From DATLLN01 sp963809205 (GTDB lineage: Bacteria; Actinomycetota; Thermoleophilia; Gaiellales; JAICJC01): a DNA stretch of 64,000 nucleotides. Position 1 is the stretch's first letter. Each line of letters begins with the position of its first letter. Positions 1-7,237 of the stretch are shown one piece after another. Location of the stretch: positions 124,001-188,000 of the forward strand of contig CAWEIS010000002.1 of the NCBI GenBank assembly GCA_963809205.1. Reading direction: 5' to 3'. The translations under genes were made by a program, and so were the position numbers. The notes under the pieces are model-generated. The model had not been told where the DNA came from and did no database searches. It saw nothing but the letters and a program-made list of their open reading frames with translations.

Positions 1-701
1 TCGCGCAGGACGCCGGCATGTCGCTGTCGCAGTACGAGGACTTCGTGTTCCGCTCGGGGTGGCTGCACCTGGCCGATCCGGTCAGCGCCTGGAAGGAGTT
101 CTCGGCCAAGCTGCACCAGGTGACGGAAAAGCTGGAGGGCGTCCGCGAGCTGCGGGTGGTGGCCGAGGACACGGACATCACGGTGGGCGTCGCCGGCCGC
201 ACGTGGATCCCCGCCGACGGCGACCGCAACTTCCCCGACGGCGAGGTGTTCACCGGGCCCGAGGAGTCGGTCACCCGCGGCGACGTCCGGTTCTCGTACC
301 CGGCGATCTTCGGCGGCCGCGAGGTGGACGACGTGCGGCTGCGGTTCGAGGACGGCCGGGTGGTCAAGTCCGAGGCCGGCTCCGGCGAGGGCCTGCTGCA
401 CGAGATGCTGTCGGTCGACGACGGTGCGTCGGTGCTGGGCGAGTTCGCGATCGGCACCAACTACAACGTCGACCGGTTCACGAAACAGATCCTGTTCGAC
501 GAGAAGATCGGCGGGACGTTCCACATGGCGGTCGGCGCCGGCTACCCCGAGACGGGCAGCTCGAACGTCTCCGCGCTGCACTGGGACATGGTCTGCGACC
601 TGCGCGACGGCGGCGAGATCTACGCCGACGGCGAGCTGATCTACGCCGGCGGCAGGTTCGTGCCGGAGTTCTCGCCCGACCTGACGCCGCCGGCCGCGTA
701 G
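1..701 (+). CDS. M29 family aminopeptidase, C-terminal part (5' end outside window)
   Basis: The reading frame is open from the window edge (frame of base 3) to a TAG at 699-701, so the start lies upstream. About 232 residues are visible. They match the C-terminal half of the thermophilic-type (AmpS/AmpT, M29) aminopeptidases, which are two-metal enzymes releasing N-terminal amino acids in the cytoplasm. Family-typical stretches are SLSQYEDFVF, VAGRTWIPADGDRN, DGEVFTGPEES, GTNYNVDRFTKQILFDEKIG and SALHWDMVCDL; the last two contain His, Asp and Glu positions typical of the metal site. The neighbour folP converges on it, with 11 bases between the stop codons. No frameshift is seen in the visible part. 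Family assignment is from recognised motifs; substrate is unknown. Confidence 0.85.
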   Translation, partial: AQDAGMSLSQYEDFVFRSGWLHLADPVSAWKEFSAKLHQVTEKLEGVRELRVVAEDTDITVGVAGRTWIPADGDRNFPDGEVFTGPEESVTRGDVRFSYPAIFGGREVDDVRLRFEDGRVVKSEAGSGEGLLHEMLSVDDGASVLGEFAIGTNYNVDRFTKQILFDEKIGGTFHMAVGAGYPETGSSNVSALHWDMVCDLRDGGEIYADGELIYAGGRFVPEFSPDLTPPAA

Positions 702-712
702 ACCGCCGGTTC

Positions 713-1548
713 TCAGCGTTCCGCCAGCGGGCTGGCCAGCCAGGCCATCCGGGCGACCCGCTCCATGAACGGCAGGTCGTGGACGCGCAGCACGCGCACC
801 CCGGCGGCCGCTGCGACGGCGACCACGGCCGCCGTCCCCTCGAGGTTGGCCTCGGGCAGTCCGAGCGGCTCCGCGGTCACCTCCTTGTGCGAGCAGGCCA
901 GCAGCAGCGGGTAGCCCAGCCCGGTCAGCCGGTCGAGGTGCGCGCAGGCAGGCGAGGTCGGTGGCGGTCGACTTGCCGAAGCCGAGGCCGGGGTCGAGCA
1001 GGATCGCGTCGCGCCGCACGCCGGCCGCCTCGGCGGCGGCGGCGCGCTCGAGCAGTGACTCGGCGATCGCGTCGACGGTGATCTCGTAGCGGCCGTCCTG
1101 CACCTGCTTGGGCTGCAGCCCGAGGTGCGTGACGACCAGTCCGGCGTCGCGCTCGGCGACCGCCGCGGCCAGTGCCGGATCGGCCCCGCCGGTGTGGTCG
1201 TTGACCACGTCGGCTCCGGCGTCAAGTGCGGCCGCCGCGACCGCGGCGCGGTAGGTGTCCACCGAGATCACGGCGTCGGGCGCGGCGGCGCGGATCCCGG
1301 ACACCGTGGGCACGACCCGGGCGGCCTCCTCGTCCTCGCCGAGCGCGGTCGCCGGGCTGGGCCGTCATCCCGCCGACGTCGACCATGGCGGCGCCAGCGG
1401 CGAGCATCTCCAGCGCCCGGGCGACGGCCTGCTGCGGGGTCGCGCTGACGCCGCCGTCGTAGAACGAATCGGGCGTGACGTTGACGATCGCCATCGCCAG
1501 GGGAGGCCCGTCCAGGTCGACGGTCCGGTGGGCGAGACGCAGCCGCAT
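713..1548 (-). CDS. folP: Dihydropteroate synthase (folP), reading frame broken twice
   Basis: FolP condenses p-aminobenzoate with dihydropterin pyrophosphate in folate synthesis. The N-terminus carries the signature MAIVNVTPDSFYDGG, followed by MVDVGGMTAQPG, then in the next frame ISVDTYRAAVA, DHTGGADPAL, LLDPGLGFGKSTATDL, and in the last frame LGYPLLLACSHKEV and RVHDLPFMERVA. The gene therefore runs through three frames, with a net +1 shift near 1350 and another near 945-953. Removing one base at each site gives 277 residues, normal for the family, so both look like sequence errors. The family's usual STRPG, NDVSGG and MHMRG segments are replaced by TAQPG, NDHTGG and THLGLQPKQ, so this is a divergent subgroup. 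It is transcribed away from the SOS gene pair. Confidence 0.75.
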
Positions 1549-1577
1549 CCCGCGGAATCTAGTCCTGGAGCGGGAAT

Positions 1578-1606
1578 TTGACGACCGAACATGTGTTCGC
1601 TACACT
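1578..1606 (+). promoter_or_regulatory. Sigma-70 type promoter of the LysM gene pair
   Basis: A -35 TTGACG (1578-1583) and a -10 TACACT (1601-1606) are separated by exactly 17 bases. One LexA box fills the spacer and a second covers the start of transcription, so LexA should occlude RNA polymerase. Confidence 0.8.
1586..1599. promoter_or_regulatory. LexA (SOS) box 1
   Basis: The 14-bp palindrome CGAACATGTGTTCG fits the Gram-positive and actinobacterial LexA consensus CGAAC-N4-GTTCG exactly. It lies between the -35 and -10 of the downstream gene. Confidence 0.85.
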
Positions 1607-1609
1607 CAT

Positions 1610-1623
1610 CGAACACATGTTCG
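1610..1623. promoter_or_regulatory. LexA (SOS) box 2
   Basis: The second 14-bp palindrome, CGAACACATGTTCG, begins 24 bp after the start of the first and covers the predicted transcription start. Two operators on one short promoter suggest tight repression until DNA damage. Confidence 0.85.
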
Positions 1624-1634
1624 GGAGGCAGACA

Positions 1635-1883
1635 ATGCGAAGGATCATCACCCTGGCGGCGGCGGCCATCTGCAGCGGCGCCCTCGTCCTCAGCGTCGCG
1701 TCGCCGTCGGCCGGCGCGTCCAAGCCACGTCACTACCACGTGCATCCCGGCGACAGCCTGTGGGGCATCGCCGTCGCCAAGTACCCGGACTCGGATACCC
1801 GCGAGACGGTGTTCGAGATTCAGCAGGCCAATCACCTCGGCAGCGAGCCGCTCGCCGTCGGCCAGAACCTGGTGCTGCCATGA
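1635..1883 (+). CDS. Small exported LysM protein under SOS control (YneA-like in architecture)
   Basis: The 82-residue product has a short basic N-terminus, a hydrophobic segment (about residues 4-23) ending in SAGA, which could be a signal peptide or membrane anchor, and one LysM domain (about 33-82: YHVHPGDSLWGIA ... VGQNLVLP) that should bind peptidoglycan. ATG 1635 was chosen because GGGAGG lies at the right distance upstream; the frame is open to 1578, but that part overlaps the promoter. The two LexA boxes just upstream and the layout of anchor plus one LysM domain resemble Bacillus YneA, the SOS-induced division inhibitor. The resemblance is in architecture and regulation; function is inferred. 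Its stop overlaps the next start (ATGA). Confidence 0.8.
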   Translation: MRRIITLAAAAICSGALVLSVASPSAGASKPRHYHVHPGDSLWGIAVAKYPDSDTRETVFEIQQANHLGSEPLAVGQNLVLP

Positions 1884-2101
1884 GCGCCGCCGTGGTCTCA
1901 CTGGCCGAGTGGCGCGAGGCGCGCTTCGGCCCCGACGACGATTTGCCGCCCGCGGCACCCGCGCTGCGGTTGGTCGCCGCGGGCGAGGGTCCGCACGATG
2001 CGTTTCGGCTCGAGGTGTTCCTGGCGCGGGCACGCGCCGTGATGGAGGAGCAGCGTCCGGTCGAGGTCAGGCGCCGGCATCTGAGGTGCCTGACCTCATA
2101 G
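1880..2101 (+). CDS. Small cytoplasmic protein of unknown function, second gene of the SOS pair
   Basis: A 73-residue protein starts at ATG 1880 inside the stop of the LysM gene (ATGA overlap), so it is probably translationally coupled and LexA-controlled. No signal or membrane segment is visible. The N-terminus SAAVVSLAEWREARFG is followed by an acidic and Pro/Ala-rich stretch and a basic, helix-like C-terminal part (FRLEVFLARARAVMEEQRP). I do not recognise a domain. The last codons lie in a 10-bp inverted repeat that probably ends transcription. Whether it assists the LysM protein or acts separately cannot be read from the sequence. Confidence 0.6.
   Translation: MSAAVVSLAEWREARFGPDDDLPPAAPALRLVAAGEGPHDAFRLEVFLARARAVMEEQRPVEVRRRHLRCLTS
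2063..2097 (+). terminator. Hairpin at the end of the SOS gene pair
   Basis: GAGGTCAGGC (2063-2072) pairs perfectly with GCCTGACCTC (2088-2097) across a 15-base loop. It overlaps the final codons of the 73-residue gene and has no T-run. It is probably a transcription end or RNA 3' stabiliser. Confidence 0.55.
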
Positions 2102-2137
2102 CCGCGGTGGGCGCGGTGGTTGCCATACGATCCCGGC

Positions 2138-3109
2138 GTGGATCTGGATGTGCTCTTCCTGGGTACGGCGGGAGCCGTGCCGACCGCCCGTCGCGCACCG
2201 TCGGCGACGCTCGTCCGCCGTGGCGGCGAGCGGATCCTGGTCGACTGTGCGGAGGGCACCCAGCGCCAGCTGCTGCGGTCGGTGGCGGGACTCTCGGACG
2301 TCGACCTGGTGCTGCTGACGCATCATCACGCCGACCATGTGCTCGGGCTGCCGGGCATGATGAAGACGTTTGCCCTGCGCGATCGTGAGCAGCCGCTGGT
2401 GATCGCCGGGCCGCGCGGCCTGTCCACGCTGATGACCGGCTTCGCGCCGGTGATCGGCCGGCTGACGTACGAGGTGGAGGTGCGCGAGCTCGAGCCGGGT
2501 GAGGCGATCGAGTGCGATGGCTACCGGGTCGAGCCGTTCGCCACCCGCCACGGCACGCCCAGCCTCGGCTACGCGCTCTGCGAGCAGCGCCGGCCCGGCC
2601 GGTTCGACCTGGACGCCGCCCGCGCGGCCGGCGTGCCCGACGGGCCGCTGTTCGGGCGGCTGCAGGCGGGCGAGCGGGTAACGCTCGACTCCGGCGCCGA
2701 GGTCGATCCCGCGCAGGTGCTCGGTCCCCCGCGGCCGGGCCGCCGGATCGTCTTCTCGGGGGACACGCGCCCCTGCCCGGAGACCGTCGAGGCCGCCGCG
2801 GCGGCGGAGCTGCTGGTGCACGAAGCGACCTTCACCGAGGAGGAGGCTGAGCGCGCCCGCCAGACCGGGCACTCGACGGCGGTGGAGGCGGCGCGGCTGG
2901 CCGTGGACGCGCAGGTGGCGATGCTGGCGCTGACGCACATCTCGACGCGGCACACCGCCCGCGAGATCCGCGACGAGGCGCGCGGCGTGTTCCCCGGTAC
3001 CGTGGTGCCGCGCGACCTCGACCTGGTCGAGGTGCCGTTCGCCGAGAAGGGCGGCCCGCGGCTGATCCGCTCCGAGGACCTGGTGGGCGAGCCCGTGACG
3101 CCGTCGTGA
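2138..3109 (+). CDS. rnz: Ribonuclease Z / tRNase Z family beta-lactamase-fold nuclease
   Basis: The 323-residue protein has the tRNase Z order of motifs: FLGTAGAVPT at the N-terminus, the Zn-binding THHHADHVLGLPG, then FATRHGTPSLGY, a C-terminal FSGDTRPC with the metal-bridging Asp, and HEATF. RNase Z trims the 3' trailer of precursor tRNAs; the length matches bacterial enzymes. GTG 2138 was preferred over the TTG 18 bases upstream because the protein then begins directly at the conserved VDLDVLFLGTAG strand and because a -10-like TACGAT (2126-2131) ends six bases before it, suggesting a leaderless message. It overlaps the next gene by four bases (GTGA). Confidence 0.85.
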   Translation: MDLDVLFLGTAGAVPTARRAPSATLVRRGGERILVDCAEGTQRQLLRSVAGLSDVDLVLLTHHHADHVLGLPGMMKTFALRDREQPLVIAGPRGLSTLMTGFAPVIGRLTYEVEVRELEPGEAIECDGYRVEPFATRHGTPSLGYALCEQRRPGRFDLDAARAAGVPDGPLFGRLQAGERVTLDSGAEVDPAQVLGPPRPGRRIVFSGDTRPCPETVEAAAAAELLVHEATFTEEEAERARQTGHSTAVEAARLAVDAQVAMLALTHISTRHTAREIRDEARGVFPGTVVPRDLDLVEVPFAEKGGPRLIRSEDLVGEPVTPS

Positions 3110-3846
3110 TCGACTTTTCGGCTCTGGCCGGCCGGTACGACGAGCTGCGCCCGGCGGGCGCGGGGTGGATGGAGGTGGCGGAGGAGTCGCTGCGCATGCT
3201 CGGGATGCCGGCGCGGCTGCTCGACGTCGGCTGCGGGACCGGGCGGTTCACCGTGCTGGCATCGCAGCGGCTGGGCGCGCGGGCGTGGGGCATCGACCCG
3301 TCCGAAGAGATGCTGGCGCAGGCTCGGCGCCGCGAGGGCGCCGGGCGGGTGGGGTGGAAGCTGGCCGAGGCCGAGCACCTGCCGTTCAAGGACGGCTGGT
3401 TCGATGCCGCCCACGCGCATCTGGTGCTGCACGCGCTCCGCGACCGTCCGGCCGCCCACCGCGAGCTGGCGCGGGTGCTGCAGCCCGGAGGCCGGGCCGT
3501 GTTCGCCAGCTTCCGGCCCGAGCACTTCCAGGGCTTCTATCTGAACCGCTACTTCCCGTCGATCCCCGTGATCGACGGCGCGCGCTTCCCGGACCCCGTC
3601 GACGTCGCCGCCGAGCTGGCGGCGGCCGGGTTCGCCGATGTGCGCGTGGTCGGCATCGACCAGCCCGTGGCGCCCGAGCCTGCCGAGCTGGTGGAGCGGG
3701 TGCGCGGCCGCTACATCTCGACGCTGCACCTCATCCCGGACGCCGAGTACGCGGATGGCTTCGCGCTGCTGGAGCGCGAGCTCGCGGACGGCGTGCGTCC
3801 GTCGGGCACGCTTTGCTGGGCGCTGATCGGCGGGCGCCGGCTGTGA
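3106..3846 (+). CDS. Class I SAM-dependent methyltransferase
   Basis: The 246-residue protein has the glycine-rich SAM-binding motif LLDVGCGTGRFT (about residues 38-49), the acidic post-II WGIDPSEEML, and the HALRDRPAAHRELARVLQPGGRAVFA segment typical of the Methyltransf_11/UbiE-like group. The substrate is not apparent. Start GTG 3106 overlaps the stop of rnz and the end overlaps the EamA gene in the same way, so the three form one transcript. Confidence 0.8.
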   Translation: MIDFSALAGRYDELRPAGAGWMEVAEESLRMLGMPARLLDVGCGTGRFTVLASQRLGARAWGIDPSEEMLAQARRREGAGRVGWKLAEAEHLPFKDGWFDAAHAHLVLHALRDRPAAHRELARVLQPGGRAVFASFRPEHFQGFYLNRYFPSIPVIDGARFPDPVDVAAELAAAGFADVRVVGIDQPVAPEPAELVERVRGRYISTLHLIPDAEYADGFALLERELADGVRPSGTLCWALIGGRRL

Positions 3847-4739
3847 CGGTGAAGGAGCGGGCGGCGCCGCTGCGCGTCGCCTCGATGACTGGGCAGACTC
3901 GGCTGCTGTTCCTGGCGGTCGCCGCCGGCTGGGGTGCGCCGTACGCGCTGATCAAGGTGGCGGTGGCCGACATCCCGCCGCCGACGCTGGCCTGTGCGCG
4001 GGTGGCGATAGGGGCGCTGACGCTGCTGCCGCTGGCGCTGCGAAGCGGCGGCTTCGACCAGGTGCGGAAGCGCTGGCGCTGGCTGGTCTGGCTGGGCGTG
4101 TTCGAGCTGGCGATGCCGTTCGTGCTGATCCCGGCGGGCGAGCAGCACGTGTCGTCGGCGTTGACCGGCGTGCTGGTGACGGCCGCGCCGCTGCTCGTCT
4201 CGCTGATGACGCTGGGCATGCCGCAGGAACGCGGCGGCCCGCTGCGGCTGCTGGGCGTCGGGGTCGGCTTCGTCGGCGTCGCCGTGCTGCTCGGGTTCGC
4301 GCTGCCGCACGGGCGCAGCGAGGTGGAGGGGGCGCTGATGATCCTGCTTGCATGCGCGGGCTACGCGAGTAGCGGCATCGTGCTCCGCTACAAATTCGCG
4401 GGCACCCGGCCCGAGTCGGTGATGTTCTCGGCCATGGCGCTGGCGACGCTGATCCTGCTGCCGCTGGCGGTGCGCGGCGCCGCGGACGCGACGCCTGACA
4501 GCGCCTCGCTGCTGGCGACGCTCGCTCTCGGCATCGGTCCCACTGGACTCGCCTTCTTGGGTTTCGCCGTGCTCAACTCGCGGGTCGGCCCGGCCCGGGC
4601 CTCGATCGTCGCCTACGTCGCGCCGGTGTTCGCCGTCGCGCTGGGCGTCCTCTTCCTCGGCGAGTCGGTCGGCCCCGGCACCCTGGCCGGCCTTGCGCTG
4701 ATCCTCGGCGGCTCCCGTCTCGCGACCGGCAGCCGGTAG
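3843..4739 (+). CDS. EamA/DMT-family permease
   Basis: The 298-residue membrane protein has about ten hydrophobic segments in two repeats, beginning with LLFLAVAAGWGAPYALIK and ending with GVLFLGESVGPGTLAGLALILGG. The second repeat contains the family-typical SIVAYVAPVFAVALGVLFLGE. Members of the drug/metabolite transporter superfamily export small molecules or amino acids; the substrate cannot be told here. GTG 3843 overlaps the previous stop. A second start at the Met near residue 15 (MTGQTRLLFL) is possible because the first residues are hydrophilic and poorly conserved. Confidence 0.85.
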   Translation: MTVKERAAPLRVASMTGQTRLLFLAVAAGWGAPYALIKVAVADIPPPTLACARVAIGALTLLPLALRSGGFDQVRKRWRWLVWLGVFELAMPFVLIPAGEQHVSSALTGVLVTAAPLLVSLMTLGMPQERGGPLRLLGVGVGFVGVAVLLGFALPHGRSEVEGALMILLACAGYASSGIVLRYKFAGTRPESVMFSAMALATLILLPLAVRGAADATPDSASLLATLALGIGPTGLAFLGFAVLNSRVGPARASIVAYVAPVFAVALGVLFLGESVGPGTLAGLALILGGSRLATGSR

Positions 4740-4742
4740 GCT
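4737..4742 (+). promoter_or_regulatory. Probable -10 element for the 4750 gene
   Basis: TAGGCT lies seven bases before ATG 4750, the spacing seen repeatedly in this window, and predicts a leaderless mRNA. Confidence 0.4.
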
Positions 4743-4749
4743 GCGCGGG

Positions 4750-5112
4750 ATGAGCCCGATCTGGTTCGTTGCCTGGATGGTGGTCGGCATCGGCGGCGCT
4801 CTGAGCACGATCTCGCTGCCCTTCCTGTTTCCGGTCGTGCTGCTGCTGGGTGCGCTGCTCGGCCTCCGCCAGGTCAGCCGCCGCCACTGGTGGGGGCTGA
4901 TCTCCGGCGCCGGCGTGCTGCTGCTCTACGTCGCCTACGTCCAGCGCCACGGCCCCGGCGAGTACTGCCAGTCGATCCCCGGCGGTACCCAGTGCGCGGA
5001 CTACCTCGACCCGCGCCCCTGGCTCGCCCTCGGCCTGCTGCTCGTGATCGGCGGCGTGGTCGGCGAGATCCGGACAACGCGCGGCGACCGCGACGCGATC
5101 CCGCATGGTTGA
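4750..5112 (+). CDS. Small integral membrane protein, unknown function
   Basis: The 120-residue protein has three to four hydrophobic segments (about residues 4-38, 47-60 and 94-105). Between the last two lies a non-membrane loop with two cysteines (EYCQSIPGGTQCADYL), which could form a disulfide if it faces outward. No family is recognised. There is no Shine-Dalgarno; a TAGGCT -10 element ends seven bases upstream. The stop is followed six bases later by the first copy of the 35-bp palindromic repeat. Confidence 0.6.
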   Translation: MSPIWFVAWMVVGIGGALSTISLPFLFPVVLLLGALLGLRQVSRRHWWGLISGAGVLLLYVAYVQRHGPGEYCQSIPGGTQCADYLDPRPWLALGLLLVIGGVVGEIRTTRGDRDAIPHG

Positions 5113-5118
5113 CCGGTG

Positions 5119-5153
5119 TGCCAATTGGCGGATCGAGCGTCGGTCATTTGGCA
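5119..5153. repeat. 35-bp palindromic repeat, copy 1
   Basis: The left arm TGCCAATTGGCGG and right arm CGGTCATTTGGCA enclose ATCGAGCGT. Arms are imperfect here (three mismatches). The right arm overlaps the 3' end of the minus-strand glycosylase gene and supplies its final AAA and TGA codons. Other copies are at 24107-24141 and 24779-24813. Confidence 0.85.
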
Positions 5154-5743
5154 CGCACGTCTCCGACGACCTCCCGCATGCCGTGCGCGAACTCGGCCGC
5201 GCCGCCGTGTGACGGGTGCCTGACCGGGACCGCATCGACGCACAGCCCGGCGAGCGCGGCCTGCGAGACCCGCCCGACGCCGACCACCACCGACGGCGAG
5301 ATCATCGCCAGCACCCGCTCGAGGAAGGGCACGCCGGCAGCCACCTCAGCCGCCGAGGGCCGCCGGTTCGAGAGCGGCCGGCCGGCGACGAACGGGTGCG
5401 TCGGCACGGTGTTCCAGAGGACGACGTCGTGCTCGGCGCCCAGCTCCTCGAGCGTGCGGTGGACGATCGTGCCTGACGGCTCACTCCAGCCGTTCGGCCG
5501 GTCGCTGGTCGTGCGGAACGGCGGGCCCCAGCGCATCAGGTCGCGCTCGCTGGTGAACGCGATGCCCGACCACCGCGCACCCTGGTAGCCGCCAGCCTCG
5601 CCGACGGCGACGATCGGCGCCGCGGCGCGCTGCGTGAGATAGGCGCGAACGTTCTCCAGCCGCTGCTCGCCGCCCGGCCCCTGGAACTGGTTGTGGGTCG
5701 CACCGATCGCGAGGCGGCGTAGGTCGGCGAGCAGGGCGTCCAT
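5144..5743 (-). CDS. Uracil-DNA glycosylase superfamily protein
   Basis: The 199-residue protein carries features of the UDG fold: a first motif region VGEAGGYQGARWSGIAF, the WNTVPTHP segment, VVVGVGR before the last helix, and VRHPSHGG, which corresponds to the His-containing DNA-binding loop. UDG-fold enzymes remove deaminated bases from DNA; the subfamily is uncertain because motif I is not canonical. ATG 5743 is the natural start, and the message may be nearly leaderless (TACGAT on this strand at 5754-5759). The stop codon lies within the palindromic repeat. It diverges from the methyltransferase at 5771. Confidence 0.7.
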   Translation of the reverse strand: MDALLADLRRLAIGATHNQFQGPGGEQRLENVRAYLTQRAAAPIVAVGEAGGYQGARWSGIAFTSERDLMRWGPPFRTTSDRPNGWSEPSGTIVHRTLEELGAEHDVVLWNTVPTHPFVAGRPLSNRRPSAAEVAAGVPFLERVLAMISPSVVVGVGRVSQAALAGLCVDAVPVRHPSHGGAAEFAHGMREVVGDVRAK

Positions 5744-5753
5744 GGCTGCCGGG

Positions 5754-5763
5754 ATCGTATGCT
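5754..5763. promoter_or_regulatory. Overlapping divergent -10 elements
   Basis: On the plus strand TATGCT (5758-5763) ends seven bases before ATG 5771. On the minus strand TACGAT (5759-5754) ends ten bases before the glycosylase ATG at 5743. The two genes start only 27 bases apart, so the promoters share DNA and may compete. Confidence 0.45.
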
Positions 5764-5770
5764 CCCGGCA

Positions 5771-6526
5771 ATGGACGAGACCCGCCTGCGCCGCGCCGCC
5801 TCGTTCGGTTCCGTCGCCGACGACTACGCCCGTGCGCGCCCGGGTTACCCGCGGGCTGCGGTGCGCTGGGCGCTGGAGGTCGCTCCGGGGATGGAGGTGC
5901 TCGACCTGGCCGCCGGCACCGGCAAGCTGACGGCCGCGATCCTCGACGCAGGCGCGAGCGTGACGGCCGTCGAGCCGCTGGACAGCATGCGGGCCCAGCT
6001 GGAGGCCGCGTTCCCGGACGTGCGGGCGCTGGCCGGCACCGCCGAGGCAATCCCGCTGGCCGACCGAAGCGTCGATGCGGTGCTGGTCGGCCAGGCGTTC
6101 CACTGGTTCGATGTCGGCCCGGCACTGGACGAGATCGTTCGCGTGCTGCGGCCCGGCGGCGTGCTCGCGGCGCTCTGGAATCTGCGGGACGACACTGTGC
6201 CCTGGATCGTCGCCATGACGGAGGCGGGCGCCGGGGGCGCCGACATGCTGTCGATGGCCGACGGCGGGGACTGGGAGCCGCTGGAGCACGATCGCCGCTT
6301 CACGCCACCCGAGCGCCGCGACTTCCCCAACCCCGAGCCGTTCGACACGGAGCGGCTGCTGGCGCTGGCCCGCTCGACCAGCGCGCTGGCGACGATGGGC
6401 CCGGATGAGCGCGACGCCGTGCTGGCCCGGCTGGCACGGCTGACCCGCGAGCACCCCGATCTGCGCAGCCACCAGACGTTCACGATGCCGCTGGTCACCA
6501 TCGCCATCCGCGCGACGCTGGCTTGA
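5771..6526 (+). CDS. Class I SAM-dependent methyltransferase (Methyltransf_11 type)
   Basis: The 251-residue protein begins ASFGSVADDYARARPGYP, typical of this group, then has the SAM-binding VLDLAAGTGKLTAAI (about residues 42-56), AVEPLDSM, and GQAFHWFDVGPALDEIVRVL with the family's HWF signature. The target is unknown. ATG 5771 is preferred over the in-frame upstream codon because a -10 TATGCT ends seven bases before it. Its stop overlaps the TTG start of the TetR gene (TTGA). Confidence 0.8.
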   Translation: MDETRLRRAASFGSVADDYARARPGYPRAAVRWALEVAPGMEVLDLAAGTGKLTAAILDAGASVTAVEPLDSMRAQLEAAFPDVRALAGTAEAIPLADRSVDAVLVGQAFHWFDVGPALDEIVRVLRPGGVLAALWNLRDDTVPWIVAMTEAGAGGADMLSMADGGDWEPLEHDRRFTPPERRDFPNPEPFDTERLLALARSTSALATMGPDERDAVLARLARLTREHPDLRSHQTFTMPLVTIAIRATLA

Positions 6527-7149
6527 CGCCCGTCGGCGGGCGTGATTTGGTCACACGCATTAGTCGATCGGCCAGCAGCGACGCACGGGACCGGCTGCTC
6601 GACGCCGCCGAGCGGTTGCTCGCGGCCGAGGGCGGCGCCGCCCTGACAACTCGCCGGATCGCCGGCGAGGCCGGCGTCAACCACGGGCTGGTGCACTACC
6701 ACTTCGGTACGGTCGACGACCTGGTCGCCGCGCTGGCGGAGCGGTTCGCGGGGCGCCTGGTGGCGCTGCAGGAGGCGCTGTGGACGGTCGACATGACGTT
6801 CGCCGACCGCTTCCGGGCCGCCGCCGGCCACGCGAAGGCCGAGGCCAAGGTGTGGTTCGAGCTGCAAGCGCTGGCCTGGAACCGGCCGGCGCTGCGCGCC
6901 CGCCTGGCCTGGCACTCCGGGCGCTGGCGGGAGGTGCTGACGGCCGCGTTCGCCGACGCCGCGGCCGGCTACGGCCTGGGCGCGGCGTCGGTCGAGCCGC
7001 TGGTCACGCTGGTGGCGACCTTCACGCAGGGGATGGCGGCCGAGTCGCTGCTCGGCATCGACGAGGGCCACGACCAGCTGCTGCGCTGGGTCGATGCCTG
7101 GCTGGCCAGCCTGGAGCCTCCCCCGGCAACGTCCGTCGGGCCCGGCTGA
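6523..7149 (+). CDS. TetR-family transcriptional regulator
   Basis: The 208-residue protein has the TetR N-terminal helix-turn-helix: RDRLLDAAERLLAAEGGAALTTRRIAGEAGVNHGLVHYHFGTVDDLVAALAE split over about residues 20-70, with the diagnostic HYHF. The C-terminal ligand domain is unassigned. The start is TTG 6523, overlapping the previous stop; a later start is possible because residues 1-15 are not part of the domain. It is probably co-transcribed with the methyltransferase. No clear operator palindrome was found. The pyr leader follows immediately. Confidence 0.8.
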   Translation: MTPVGGRDLVTRISRSASSDARDRLLDAAERLLAAEGGAALTTRRIAGEAGVNHGLVHYHFGTVDDLVAALAERFAGRLVALQEALWTVDMTFADRFRAAAGHAKAEAKVWFELQALAWNRPALRARLAWHSGRWREVLTAAFADAAAGYGLGAASVEPLVTLVATFTQGMAAESLLGIDEGHDQLLRWVDAWLASLEPPPATSVGPG

Positions 7150-7153
7150 TAGT

Positions 7154-7229
7154 GTTCTCTCGGTCGCCGGGGGTGGCGGCCGGATCGAGAGAACCCCTTT
7201 AAACCGCGTCCAGAGAGACCGGAAAGGAG
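7154..7229 (+). promoter_or_regulatory. pyr operon leader with inverted repeat and PyrR-type binding sequence
   Basis: GTTCTCTCGGTC (7154-7165) can pair with GATCGAGAGAAC (7183-7194). Downstream, GTCCAGAGAGACCGG (7208-7222) followed by AAAGGAG resembles the conserved PyrR-binding loop (CCAGAGAGG with an AAGG tail) known from Bacillus and mycobacteria. The AAAGGAG is also the Shine-Dalgarno of the 12-codon leader ORF at 7238, so PyrR bound with UMP could block ribosome entry. Location right before pyrR supports this; the mechanism (translation block or attenuation) is inferred. Confidence 0.65.
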
Positions 7230-7237
7230 TCCCAAGG

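Noticed and set aside
6541..6555. GTGA-N5-TCAC inverted repeat at the start of the TetR gene as an operator
   Set aside because: It lies inside the coding sequence, is only four bases per arm and has no accompanying promoter.
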